Shown here: piece after piece, positions 35,044 to 44,171 of the stretch
How positions within the stretch are numbered: the first letter of the stretch is position 1
Layout: each line of letters starts with the position of its first letter
Source of the DNA: Arthrobacter sp. PAMC 25486
GTDB lineage: Bacteria; Actinomycetota; Actinomycetes; Actinomycetales; Micrococcaceae
Length of the DNA: 64,000 nucleotides
NCBI RefSeq assembly: GCF_000785535.1
Contig: NZ_CP007595.1
Span: 1,178,001-1,242,000 of the forward strand
Reading direction: 5' to 3'
Notes under the pieces: model-generated
Database searches by the model: none
What the model was told of the DNA's origin: nothing
What the model saw: only the letters and a program-made list of their open reading frames with translations
Position numbers and translations under genes: made by a program

Positions 35044-35949
35044 TCAGGCCGCAGCACCCCACGCGCATGCCAGGTCTGCGCCACCAGCGTCCGTTTCCAC
35101 GCCAAAAAGCCTGAATCCGAGGAGAGCCCACCCGTCGTGCTGCATGAGCGGCGCGTCAAGTAGCTCAAAGACTGCGCCGCCGTCCGGCGCCGCAGTTGCG
35201 GCAACAGGTGCGCCGGCAGAGGGCGCCGCCCACAAATCGACCAGGCCTGGTGCCGTATCGGGCCAGCGGGGTCCAGGACAGAGCCCGCCCCAGGCCGGAA
35301 CGGGTGCGGTCTGGACCGGCCACGCATCTGGACCCTCGGCGTGGACGGTAACGCTTCGTTTTTGCAGGCCCGTGCCCGGATCGGAGCACGGGATCATGTC
35401 GTCGAGGCCGGGAATCCGCAGGTATTCGGTCAGTTCAACCACCCCGTCGCCGATCACTACGGATTCCACGTAGGTGGCGCACCTGCCGGTTTGGGCAATG
35501 GGGTACTTCAGCTGCACCACATCCGGCCCCTCGGCGAGCCACACATACCAGAGGCCTTCAAAGGCCATGTCGTTGCTGCGGTTGATGCGTGCCACTGCGT
35601 CCTCGTCACCGTCTCCGTCAACGTCGCCGTATACCACCTCGTCCAAGGCGTAACTGGTGAGCTCGGCGCCGGATCCTTCAGCAGCGGCACCGTCGATCAG
35701 TTGCACGCTGACGGGAAGGTCAATCCCATTGAAGGAATACAGCCATTCCAGGCTGCCAAGGTCCGCCGCGCGAATGTCCGCAGGCCGCTCCGGGGCTGGC
35801 TGCGTGGAAGGAGCATCGGAGAGCTCATTCGGGGCATCGGCGGCGGAGGTGCCAGGCTGCACCATCGGGTCTGCCTGGCTGCAGGCCGCCAGGCCAGGCA
35901 GCAGCAGGGAGGTTTTGGCCAACGAAAGCAACACGGTCCGCAAGCTCAT
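35044..35949 (-). CDS. predicted secreted lipoprotein, function unknown
   Basis: A 301-aa protein. A lipoprotein signal (about residues 1-25) ends at the lipobox LAAC. A Pro/Ala/Asp-rich linker follows. The body has a short acidic DVDGDGDED segment that could bind calcium, as in VCBS or EF-hand-like loops, and cysteines at GRCATYVES, IPCSDPG, LCPGP and LACAW. I chose ATG 35949 because GAGG precedes it and the signal peptide then starts correctly. No family was recognised. Next on the same strand, upstream, is an oxidoreductase gene. Confidence 0.75.
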   Translation of the reverse strand: MSLRTVLLSLAKTSLLLPGLAACSQADPMVQPGTSAADAPNELSDAPSTQPAPERPADIRAADLGSLEWLYSFNGIDLPVSVQLIDGAAAEGSGAELTSYALDEVVYGDVDGDGDEDAVARINRSNDMAFEGLWYVWLAEGPDVVQLKYPIAQTGRCATYVESVVIGDGVVELTEYLRIPGLDDMIPCSDPGTGLQKRSVTVHAEGPDAWPVQTAPVPAWGGLCPGPRWPDTAPGLVDLWAAPSAGAPVAATAAPDGGAVFELLDAPLMQHDGWALLGFRLFGVETDAGGADLACAWGAAA

Positions 35950-36054
35950 GATTCCAGCCTCAGGTTGGCAAGGGTAAATTGCACTGAACCTACGGCAGCG
36001 GCGGCTGCGTGTCAACGATGGGATTTCCGTCGCAGATACCAGCTCGTTGAAATC

Positions 36055-37074
36055 TCAGACTTGCGGCAATTCGCCACCAACCAGGAGGGCCTTCACCTCT
36101 GCCGCGGAGAAATCCACCGGGGCGCCCAACGCGATTGAGGCATAGGCGGCCTCTGCCAGCGCAACGGCCATGACGCCGTCGTACGCGGTGACACGCGCAG
36201 GCGCTCCCGAGGAATGTGCCGCCGCAAACTCGGCATTTTGCAGAGTGTACGGGCTGGTGGCCACAGCCTGAACCGGCAAGTAATCGCCGGGCTCGTTCTC
36301 GGCGGCCGGGCCGTCCTTGCCGGCGGGCCGGGCAAAGACGATCGTGCCGTCGGTGGCCTCGATGCTGATGCTCGTGCTGAAGGGCAGGCTGTCGGGCCCC
36401 CATTCGCCGCGGAGGTGGCTGACGGCGCCGCTTTCGTGCGTGAGGGTGACGGCGGCGGTCACCGGGCGAGGAAGGATGCCGTCAACGCTGGGCGGATTCT
36501 GCACGGCGTGAACCTTGGCGACTTCACCGGCGAGCCAGCGTGCCTGGTCGATGTCGTGGATCATCTGGTCGTGGATGATGCCGCCGCCGATCCCCTCGTT
36601 GTAGAACCATGATCCGTCTGCCGGGCCGGCGCTGGACCTGCTCAGCCGGAGCACGGCGGGAGTATGGGTGGTGCCCTGTTCGACGTCGGACTTCGCCGCC
36701 ACATACTCGGGGAAGAAGCGGACCACGTGGGCGGGGAAGATCCGGACGTCGGCGGCCCGGGCGGCGTTCGCGATCTCGACGGATCGGGCGGTGTTCTCGG
36801 CCAGCGGCTTCTCGCAAATGACGTCTTTGCCTGCGGCGATGGCGGCCATGGCGTAGTGGTGGTGCGACGGCGTGGGCGTCAGAATGCTGACCATGTCCGA
36901 GGCCGCAAGCAGGGCGTCGAGGGTGCGGACCTCGTCGATGCCGTATTCGCGCACCAGGTCCGCGGCGCCCGACCGCGAATAAATGGTGATGTGGGCGCCC
37001 AGATGCTGCCAGCCTGCGATGTGGACACCTGCAATGCCGCCGGCACCAATGAGGCCGACCCGGAGCTGCTTCAC
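36055..37074 (-). CDS. Gfo/Idh/MocA family NAD(P)-dependent oxidoreductase
   Basis: Sugar- or inositol-type dehydrogenase of about 339 aa. The Rossmann motif GLIGAGGIAG is at the N-terminus. The family EKP motif reads CEKPLAENTARS. A C-terminal alpha/beta domain contains IGGGIIHDQMIHDIDQARWL, whose histidines suit the family's active site. I chose GTG 37074 because AAGGAAG stands five bases upstream; the ATG 15 bases earlier overlaps that site. Substrate is unknown. Confidence 0.88.
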   Translation of the reverse strand: MKQLRVGLIGAGGIAGVHIAGWQHLGAHITIYSRSGAADLVREYGIDEVRTLDALLAASDMVSILTPTPSHHHYAMAAIAAGKDVICEKPLAENTARSVEIANAARAADVRIFPAHVVRFFPEYVAAKSDVEQGTTHTPAVLRLSRSSAGPADGSWFYNEGIGGGIIHDQMIHDIDQARWLAGEVAKVHAVQNPPSVDGILPRPVTAAVTLTHESGAVSHLRGEWGPDSLPFSTSISIEATDGTIVFARPAGKDGPAAENEPGDYLPVQAVATSPYTLQNAEFAAAHSSGAPARVTAYDGVMAVALAEAAYASIALGAPVDFSAAEVKALLVGGELPQV

Positions 37075-37402
37075 AAATACTTCCTTCATATCAAGGGACG
37101 CTTGGATGGCTTCAACACTACTGTGACGAGGCTCGCACTGTGCGCCGCTTCGGGCCCGCGCCGTGTCAGCCTGCCAGCGGTGCCTCTGCCGGACAGCGTT
37201 GACCCGCAACTGTTGGATGACCGCTGCGGCGGCCACCGAGGGCGTATCGTGGCTGAAGGAGCCCACTGACTGGCGCTGGCAGGAGCACTGGAATGTCACC
37301 GACGGACTGTAGGCAGTGCGGTCGTCTGAGCAATTGCTGGCGTCATAGCTGCTGCGGCGTCAGGGAAAACACCCCGGAAGGTGCTGCCGCGTTTGCTGGG
37401 GG
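37075..37402. other. intergenic region with a copy of the GAAGGTGCTGCCGCG repeat
   Basis: About 330 bp between the oxidoreductase start and the rsmD stop. The dispersed repeat copy GGGAAAACACCCCGGAAGG with GTGCTGCCGCG lies at 37362-37395 and matches the pair at 11475-11528. No gene is seen. Confidence 0.6.
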
Positions 37403-37984
37403 TCAGTCAGCGGTGCCGGGCTCTGCGAACCAGAGGCGGGTCTCGCCGTACTTCTTGTCCGCCAACAATCCCAAGCCGGCGGGCCACGTCGGCTCGGGCG
37501 TCCGGGCCGAACGCTCAACCACCACCACCGCGAACGGGCTCAGCCGCGGCGCCAGCAGTTCCAACACCAGCGACAGCTCAATTTCGGTCAGCGGGTACGG
37601 CGGGTCGATGAACACCAGGTCCCACTGGTCCACCCCAGCCTCGGCCACGCGGGCCAGGAACGACTCCACCCGCGAACGCTGCACCGTGACAACTTTGGAG
37701 CCGATAACCTTGTTGACCAGCTCGGCATTGCGCTGGCACACCGCCGCGGCCTTGTCGTTGAACTCGATGAGCTCAACGGACTTCGCCCCGCGGCTGGCAC
37801 TTTCAACACCCAGCGACCCCGACCCGGCATACAGGTCAAGCACGCGCGTGCCGGCCAGCATGTTCATGGCCTCCAGCCGTGAAAACAACGCCTCCTTGAC
37901 CCGGTCCGTGGTGGGCCGGGTGCCGTCTCCGGGCACGGAAACCAGCGGGCTGCCACCGGCCGCGCCGGCAACAATCCGGCTCAC
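37403..37984 (-). CDS. rsmD: 16S rRNA (guanine966-N2)-methyltransferase RsmD
   Basis: Methylates G966 of 16S rRNA. The SAM-binding motif reads VLDLYAGSGSLGVE and the catalytic motif is DPPY (VFIDPPYPL). I used GTG 37984, giving MSRIVAGAAGG, the standard family start; a TTG 24 bases upstream is possible. The product is about 193 aa. It lies 30 bp downstream of recG, the conserved order. Confidence 0.95.
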   Translation of the reverse strand: MSRIVAGAAGGSPLVSVPGDGTRPTTDRVKEALFSRLEAMNMLAGTRVLDLYAGSGSLGVESASRGAKSVELIEFNDKAAAVCQRNAELVNKVIGSKVVTVQRSRVESFLARVAEAGVDQWDLVFIDPPYPLTEIELSLVLELLAPRLSPFAVVVVERSARTPEPTWPAGLGLLADKKYGETRLWFAEPGTAD

Positions 37985-38017
37985 GCGCCGACCGCCGCAA
38001 GGAACCAACCGGTGTTT

Positions 38018-40339
38018 CTAGCCACGTTCAAGGAATGCCTCATTCTTTTCGTTCACGTACATGTCAATTTCAAGTTTCAACGCCGGATGGCGCTCAAGCA
38101 ACGGGTCCGCCGCAACAATCGCGGTGGCATCCTCCCGCGCCCGGCCAATCAGCTCCTCGTCCCGCAGCACGCTGAGCATGCGCAACCCGCTGCTGCCGCC
38201 CGACTGCTTGGCCCCCAAAATGTCGCCCTCGCGGCGCATTTCAAGGTCCTCCTTCGCCAGCACAAAACCGTCGGTGGTGGCGGCAACTGCCTCGAGTCGT
38301 TTCCTGCTGGGATGCCCCGGCTCGAGGTTGGTCACGAGCAGGCACGTGCCCGGAAGCCCGCCACGCCCCACCCGTCCGCGCAGCTGATGCAGTTGCGACA
38401 TGCCAAACCTGTCCGCGTCCAGAATGACCATCAGCGTGGCATTGTGCACGTCCACACCCACCTCAATCACGGTGGTCGAGACCAGCACATCGATCTCCCC
38501 CGCCGCGAACGCCGCCATGGTCCCCTGCTTGTCGGCCGAGTCCAGCCGCCCGTGCAGCGGCTCAATCCGTTTGCCCGCCAGCACCGGCATGTCACGCAGA
38601 TAAGGTACGACGTCGAGTACCCCGGCCATGGGGCGCATCTCGCCTTCGCCGGTGGATGAGTTACGGTCACCGCTGGTTGAGTTCTTGGCTTCGCCGAGCT
38701 CACCCAGCGAGTCCAAGTTGATTAGCGCATCCAGGCCGATCAGCGCGTCATCGCTGGTTGAGCCTTGCGCACCCTCGTCGTCGCCGATCTTGGGGCACAC
38801 CACATAGATCTGGTGACCCTTGTCGATCTCTTCTCGTGAACGGGCCCATACCCGGTTAACCCAGCTGGGATGCTCGGCCAGCGGCGCTACATGGGTCAGG
38901 ATGGGTGCCCGGCCAGCCGGAAGTTCGGTCAGCTCGGACACCTCCAGGTCGCCAAACACGGTCATGGCCACGGTGCGCGGGATGGGGGTGGCCGTCATGA
39001 CGAGCAGGTGCGGGGGTTTGAGGGCCTTGGCCCGCAGGGCGTCGCGCTGCTCCACGCCAAAGCGGTGCTGTTCGTCAACGACGATGAGGCCGAGGTCGGC
39101 GAATTGCACGTTGTCCGAAAGTAGCGCATGTGTGCCAATAACTATCCCGGCCTCGCCCGAGGCGGCGGCCAGCAACGCCTTTTTCCGGGCGGCCGTGGGC
39201 ATGGACCCGGTCAGCAGCGTCACCTGGGTGGCATGCGGTCCGCCGAGCAGGGGGCCGGCACCCAGGGAACCCAGCAGCGCCTGCACAGAGTGGAGGTGCT
39301 GGGCGGCGAGCACCTCGGTGGGGGCCAAAAACGCGGCCTGCCCTCCGGCGTCGATCACCTGCATCATGGCACGCAGGGCAACGACTGTCTTGCCGGAACC
39401 AACCTCGCCCTGCAGCAGCCGGTGCATGGGGTGGGCGCCGGCAATTTCCGTGGCAACCAGGGAGCCGATCGCTTCCTGACCGGCGGTCAGGGTGTAGGGC
39501 AGCTGGGAGTCGAACGCGTCCAGCAAACCGCCGGGTCGCTGCGGCCTGCTGGTGGCATCCTGCTGCATGGCCTCATACCGTTTTTGGGCGAGGGAGGTCT
39601 GCAGCGCCAGCGCCTCCTGGTAGCGGAAGCGTTTGCGGGCTCGGGGCCAAGCGTCCATGGATGACGGCTGGTGGATTTCGTCATACGCTTGGGCCAGCGG
39701 CATGAGCCGCTCCCGTGCAGCGATGCCGGCGGGCACGGGATCGGGAACCTTACTCAGGTCCAGGGCAGGCAGCAGCGCCTCAATGACGTCCTTGGTTTTC
39801 CAGCTGGGGAACTTGGCCGTGGCCGGGTAGACGGGCACGGGCCTTGCAGCGTGGAGTTCCACCTCATGCTCGGCCAGTTCGTCGTCGGGCAGCAGAGCGT
39901 AGCCGGGATTGGTGAGCACCAGGTTTTCCCTGTAGGAGGACACCTTGCCGGAGAACATGGCCAACACGCCCGGCTGCAATTCCTGGTTGGCCTTGAAACC
40001 GTTGAAGAAGCTGATGACCAGGTTCGACGGGCGGCCGGAGTTGTCGGTGATGATGACATCGGTGATGAATCCCTTGCGGGTTTGCATCCGCCGCTGGTTG
40101 GCCCCGACCACGCGGGCCAAAATCGTTACGTCTTCGTCCAGTTGCAACTGGTCAAGGTCGGTCAGCTCACCGCGGGGTATGTAGCGCCGCGGGAATTGGT
40201 GGAGCATTCCCCCCACGGTGGTGATTTCGAGGGCTTTGGCGACACTTTTGGCCGTGGGCGTGCCTACCAGCCGGCCCAGCTCCAGGGCCAGATCCGAATA
40301 AGGGACCGGTGATGGGGGGACGGGGTCAGAGGACGTCAT
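38018..40339 (-). CDS. recG: ATP-dependent DNA helicase RecG, with an in-frame insertion
   Basis: Remodels stalled replication forks and Holliday junctions. An N-terminal wedge OB domain precedes the helicase domains: Walker A GEVGSGKTVVA, DEQH box (VVDEQHRFGVEQ), and later motifs with QLRGRVGRGGLPG. It is 773 aa, longer than usual. About 40 extra residues lie between VVCPKIGDDEG and MRPMAGVLDVV (encoded about 38645-38775), rich in Ser/Thr/Asp and Leu/Asp/Ala repeats. Its start lies 14 bases inside the end of the DAK2 gene. Confidence 0.96.
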   Translation of the reverse strand: MTSSDPVPPSPVPYSDLALELGRLVGTPTAKSVAKALEITTVGGMLHQFPRRYIPRGELTDLDQLQLDEDVTILARVVGANQRRMQTRKGFITDVIITDNSGRPSNLVISFFNGFKANQELQPGVLAMFSGKVSSYRENLVLTNPGYALLPDDELAEHEVELHAARPVPVYPATAKFPSWKTKDVIEALLPALDLSKVPDPVPAGIAARERLMPLAQAYDEIHQPSSMDAWPRARKRFRYQEALALQTSLAQKRYEAMQQDATSRPQRPGGLLDAFDSQLPYTLTAGQEAIGSLVATEIAGAHPMHRLLQGEVGSGKTVVALRAMMQVIDAGGQAAFLAPTEVLAAQHLHSVQALLGSLGAGPLLGGPHATQVTLLTGSMPTAARKKALLAAASGEAGIVIGTHALLSDNVQFADLGLIVVDEQHRFGVEQRDALRAKALKPPHLLVMTATPIPRTVAMTVFGDLEVSELTELPAGRAPILTHVAPLAEHPSWVNRVWARSREEIDKGHQIYVVCPKIGDDEGAQGSTSDDALIGLDALINLDSLGELGEAKNSTSGDRNSSTGEGEMRPMAGVLDVVPYLRDMPVLAGKRIEPLHGRLDSADKQGTMAAFAAGEIDVLVSTTVIEVGVDVHNATLMVILDADRFGMSQLHQLRGRVGRGGLPGTCLLVTNLEPGHPSRKRLEAVAATTDGFVLAKEDLEMRREGDILGAKQSGGSSGLRMLSVLRDEELIGRAREDATAIVAADPLLERHPALKLEIDMYVNEKNEAFLERG

Positions 40340-41315
40340 GGAGATCTTCGGAGACTGAGGCGGTCAACGCCGAGATGCTCACATTGTTTGGATCACCCAC
40401 AGCGTGAATGGCCTCGAGGGCCACTGCGGCCGAGGGCACGTGGACGTGCAGGCGCCACGGGTAGGCGCCCATTGCGTCTGGTTCTTCGGTCACGGCGCTC
40501 ATGATGACGGAATCGCCCATGCCGTCCAGTTCAAGCCGGAGACCTGCCGCTGCCAGGGGCGTCAGCGAGATGGTGCACATGACCTCGACGCCTTCCTGCT
40601 CGGGCATGGACAGGGCGATGTTGGGGTCCTGGACCTTGTAGCCGGAGAGCCCTTCCATCAGGTCTTCCTGTAGGACTTCGCCGAGAATGACGGCGCGGAG
40701 GCAGTCAAGAATGAGCAGCAGCCCCACTCCACCAGCGTCAACGACACCGGCCCGGGTCAGCGGGTCCAGCTGCGATTCGGTGAGCACCACGGCGTCGCGG
40801 GCAGCACAAACGGCGCCGTCAACGGCTTCGGCCAGCGCCTGGTTTGATTCATCCCCGTTGAGAGCGGACTCGGAGGAGATTGCTCCCCGGGCCGCTGCCT
40901 CGAGCACGGAGAGGATGGTGCCGGGCATGGGTTCGCTCAGGGCGCTCCAGGCCCGCAGTTGCGCACGGTGCAGGGCCGCGGCCAGCAACGGTCCGCTCAG
41001 ACGCTGCGCCCCAAGGAGCGGTTCGGCCATGGCCGCGAGCGACACCGCCAACAATGTGCCTGAGTTTCCCCGTGCCTGTTCCATGGCCGCGCGCCCGGCA
41101 ATTGCCAGGGTTGCGCCAACGTCCGCCGGTTCCGCTTCTGCAACGGCTTGTGACGCGGCCCGAACCGTCAAATACAAGTTGGTTCCGGTGTCCGCGTCGG
41201 CCACCGGATAAATATTGATGGCGTTGAGCCGGTCGCTGTGATTTGCCAGCGTCTGCTCAGCCATGGCCAGCCAGCGGCGGACTACGGGTGCAGTGGCCGT
41301 GATCTTAGACTGCAA
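40326..41315 (-). CDS. DAK2 (FakA-like) domain protein
   Basis: DAK2 proteins bind ATP-phosphate at a site like that of dihydroxyacetone kinase; some act as fatty acid kinases (FakA). The signature INIYPVADADTGTNL near the N-terminus and GNSGTLLA are clear, and a second DAK2-like part follows (VVDAGGVGLLLILDCL). The TTG at 41315 overlaps the thiL end and has GGGA upstream; no standard ATG lies closer to the domain except internal ones. It sits between thiL and recG, as in many actinobacteria. Confidence 0.88.
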   Translation of the reverse strand: MQSKITATAPVVRRWLAMAEQTLANHSDRLNAINIYPVADADTGTNLYLTVRAASQAVAEAEPADVGATLAIAGRAAMEQARGNSGTLLAVSLAAMAEPLLGAQRLSGPLLAAALHRAQLRAWSALSEPMPGTILSVLEAAARGAISSESALNGDESNQALAEAVDGAVCAARDAVVLTESQLDPLTRAGVVDAGGVGLLLILDCLRAVILGEVLQEDLMEGLSGYKVQDPNIALSMPEQEGVEVMCTISLTPLAAAGLRLELDGMGDSVIMSAVTEEPDAMGAYPWRLHVHVPSAAVALEAIHAVGDPNNVSISALTASVSEDLHDVL

Positions 41316-42321
41316 AATGATCCCATCCCAGGGCGCCTCCAACGACGCCTTTAAAATTCTGTCCGTCAATGGCCACAGCCGATTCCGACGCACCCAAGGA
41401 CACTACCGAGCCTAGCCTAATGAATCCTGCAGGGAGGGTCCGGCCTGCCGGAAATGTGGATAACAGTGAGTGGTCTTCCCCTCCCGTGAGCACCCAGTCC
41501 AACGGATTTTTTCCAAGCACGACGGCGGTTTCCTCCAGTTTGCGTGCCTGGGCCGCCAGAACGGCGGAGTCCAAATCGAGGCGGACTCCGCTGGCCGTGG
41601 CGATGCGGGCGGCGTCGCGCAGCAGGCCATCGGAGATGTCCATCATGGACGTGGCGCCGGACTTTGCGGCAATGGGTCCGGCGGCCAGGGGCGGCACGGG
41701 CCGGGCGAAAAGGCCGGCGGCGCGGGTCATGGCCGGGGTGAAGTCCGCCGGCAAAGTACTGCTTTCGTGCAGTGCCCATCCCGCGGCTGAGAAGCCCATG
41801 TTTCCGCACACGGCCACCTGGTCTCCTGCGTTGGCACCGCTGCGCAGCACCGGGTCACGTCCTTCGAGGGATCCCGTGACGGCGACGGTGACCACCAGTT
41901 CACTGCCGCCGGAGAGGTCCCCTCCTGCAACCGAACATTGGGGGGCACCGAGCGCAACTATGGCGGCACTCAGGCCGTCGGCGAAGTCCTCAACCCAGCC
42001 AACCGGCGTCGTACTTGGGAGGGTGAGGCTGACGACCATGGCGGTGGCGATGGCACCCATGGCGTTGATGTCGCTGAGGTTTTGGGCGGCGGCCTTCCAG
42101 CCGACGTCGAAGCCGGTGGAGGTGGCGCCGTTGGGCCAGAGGAGGCGGAAGTCCTTGTCCTGGACCTGGGTGTCGATGGAGATGACGGTGCGGGCGTCAG
42201 GCGCGGCAATGATGGCGGCGTCGTCCCCGGGGCCAAGGAGCGTGGTGGTGCCGGCGTGCAGGCGCGGGAAAATGCGCTCCAGGAGCTCGGATTCGGAGAG
42301 TTGCGCCACGGTGAGGATCAT
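41305..42321 (-). CDS. thiL: thiamine-monophosphate kinase
   Basis: Makes thiamine diphosphate from the monophosphate. ATP- and metal-binding motifs are present: LLGPGDDAA, MDISDGLLRD and TGGEDHSLL. The 338-aa length fits. It is first in the run thiL, DAK2, recG, rsmD. No TPP riboswitch was seen upstream. Confidence 0.95.
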   Translation of the reverse strand: MILTVAQLSESELLERIFPRLHAGTTTLLGPGDDAAIIAAPDARTVISIDTQVQDKDFRLLWPNGATSTGFDVGWKAAAQNLSDINAMGAIATAMVVSLTLPSTTPVGWVEDFADGLSAAIVALGAPQCSVAGGDLSGGSELVVTVAVTGSLEGRDPVLRSGANAGDQVAVCGNMGFSAAGWALHESSTLPADFTPAMTRAAGLFARPVPPLAAGPIAAKSGATSMMDISDGLLRDAARIATASGVRLDLDSAVLAAQARKLEETAVVLGKNPLDWVLTGGEDHSLLSTFPAGRTLPAGFIRLGSVVSLGASESAVAIDGQNFKGVVGGALGWDHFAV

Positions 42322-42703
42322 GGATTAACCGTAGCGGAGGGGTATGACATTGTTGGTGCCGGCTCCGTATCGGCAATGTTGCAGGTGGGGGTTAAAGGCG
42401 AATTCTCAGTGAACAGAACTGTCCTCGCCAAGGCCACAAGTCCGCACTCTTGCCCATGTCTCCCCCAATGATATTTCAGAGCCACTCGCTACGTTTCCGC
42501 CATTGCCCGGCACCTGACGAACAACGGCATCCACCGCTCAGCAGCCATGGGCTCCGTCTTCGGAACCGGCGGCGCACGCCTGGGCCCCTGGGCTGGTCCG
42601 GCCTGGGCCTCATCGCGGCCGCCCTCGCAGTCCTGGCAATTGCCCCCACCAACACGGACCCCGCATCATGGCCATCCCCCGCAGCAGTCCATAGAATCAG
42701 CCC
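42322..42703. other. intergenic divergent promoter region
   Basis: About 380 bp between the divergent starts of thiL and the holin-like gene. No repeat, RNA or convincing small gene is visible. Confidence 0.4.
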
Positions 42704-43117
42704 ATGATCATCTTTCTCATTCGCGCCGCCATTTACGTCGGAACTGCAGCATTGGGCCTGCTTGTCACCTCCTGGATCCTGCCGGATTTCAACCTCATGC
42801 TCAGCGGCTTCCTCGTCGCCGTCGTCGTCTTCGCCGTGACCAACTCCATCCTGACGCCGTTCATCTTCCGCATGACCAGCCGTTACGCCCCCATGGCGCT
42901 CGGCGGAATCGGCCTGCTTGCCACACTCGCCGCACTCTTCGTCGCCCAGCTATTACCCGGCGGCCTGCACATCTCCGGCGTCACCACCTGGATTCTGGCC
43001 GCCCTGGTCGTCTGGGTCATCACGACCCTCGGCGCCTGGCTCCTCCCCCTGCTCTTCCTCAAGAAACGCCTCGCCACCCGCGCCGCCAGGTCCAAGCAGA
43101 AGCTCATGAAGCCCTGA
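42704..43117 (+). CDS. phage-holin family (YvlD-type) integral membrane protein
   Basis: A small membrane protein of 137 aa with four hydrophobic helices (about 3-25, 30-50, 62-82 and 95-118) and a basic tail (KKRLATRAARSKQK). The pattern ILPDFNLMLSGFLVAVVVFAVTN is typical of the YvlD/holin superfamily IV group, which is chromosomal and not evidence of a prophage. No ribosome site is strong. Confidence 0.8.
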   Translation: MIIFLIRAAIYVGTAALGLLVTSWILPDFNLMLSGFLVAVVVFAVTNSILTPFIFRMTSRYAPMALGGIGLLATLAALFVAQLLPGGLHISGVTTWILAALVVWVITTLGAWLLPLLFLKKRLATRAARSKQKLMKP

Positions 43118-43264
43118 AGCACGACGCCGGTCACCCACCTTCCCGGCCCCATCCGCCTTGGCACGGGCCAGGTATGTTGCGGAGCCCGGAGTGGAGATTT
43201 TCTGAAATCACCAAGGACTTGGCGCGTGACCGGGCCCAACAGAGCCAAAAAGTGCGAACTTCTT

Positions 43265-43298
43265 ACATCCGATGTCAGAAGTTTTATGCATCGGATGC
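43265..43298. promoter_or_regulatory. pair of ACATCCGATGT-type inverted sites
   Basis: ACATCCGATGT (43265-43275) and GCATCGGATGC (43288-43298) lie 23 bp apart, centre to centre, about 66 bp before the acetyltransferase start. Each is itself near-palindromic. Closely related sites occur at 9392 and 9456. Confidence 0.5.
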
Positions 43299-43363
43299 AA
43301 GATCTGCATCATTCAGGTCCCATGCTTGCGCCACGCACCCGCAGGCTGTGAAGATGTTCCTTG

Positions 43364-44152
43364 ATGATCAATAAAGAACAGTACCTTCAGGCCTACGACC
43401 AGCAACTCCGCACCGACGCCGAGACGCCCAGTGCCATCAGCGTCACCCCCATGGGTCCACTGCGGCTTGTGACGTTCGACGGCGGCCGCGGCTTCATCAC
43501 GTACCAAAACCTTGACGGTGTGGTCACCCAGGAGATCCCGGCCCTGGTGGGGGCCGCGCTGGAGCACTTCAAGGGAAACGCAGAAATTACCGACGTCGAG
43601 TGGAAGACCCGCGGCCACGACACCGCACCCGGCCTGCATGAGGCACTCCTGGCCAATGGATTCACGCCCGACGACACCGAATCCATCATGGTCGGCCCCC
43701 TCGAGGCGCTGTGCCATGATGCTCCCATGCCCGACGGCGTGACTCTGCGGAAAGTGACTTCCGACGCTGACGTGCGTGCCATGAGCGCCATGGCCGATGA
43801 AGCATTCGGCGATCCCGTCAGTCCCCGCCAAGCCAATGCACTGATGTCACGCCTGGCGCGTAACGACGGCATGGAACTGTGGGTGGCAGAAGTTGCTGGC
43901 AGGATGGTCAGCGCCGGCCGGCTCGAACCGGTCCCCGGCACTGACTTCGCAGGCATTTGGGGCGGTGCCACGCTCGAGGAGTTTCGAGGCCGAGGCTTCT
44001 ACCGGGCACTGACTGCGGCCCGCGCACGCTCCGCACTGGCCATGGGCAAGACGCTCGTCCACAGTGACTCCACCGAATTCTCACGCCCCATTCTCGAACG
44101 GTCGGGCCTGATCAAGGTATCCACCACCACGCCCTACAACTGGAAGCGCTGA
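43364..44152 (+). CDS. GNAT-family N-acetyltransferase
   Basis: A 262-aa protein with a C-terminal GNAT acetyl-CoA fold: LWVAEVAGRMVSAGRLE, then GGATLEEFRGRGFYRAL, where RGRGF forms the pyrophosphate-binding loop. The N-terminal half (about 1-115) has no family I recognise. Substrate is unknown. I used ATG 43364. It is followed at 19 bp by a small gene on the same strand. Confidence 0.85.
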   Translation: MINKEQYLQAYDQQLRTDAETPSAISVTPMGPLRLVTFDGGRGFITYQNLDGVVTQEIPALVGAALEHFKGNAEITDVEWKTRGHDTAPGLHEALLANGFTPDDTESIMVGPLEALCHDAPMPDGVTLRKVTSDADVRAMSAMADEAFGDPVSPRQANALMSRLARNDGMELWVAEVAGRMVSAGRLEPVPGTDFAGIWGGATLEEFRGRGFYRALTAARARSALAMGKTLVHSDSTEFSRPILERSGLIKVSTTTPYNWKR

Positions 44153-44171
44153 GAAGCGCAAAGGAGCGACA

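Noticed and set aside
42704..43117. Holin-like gene as a sign of a prophage
   Set aside because: The YvlD-type holin family is common on chromosomes, and no other phage gene is near.
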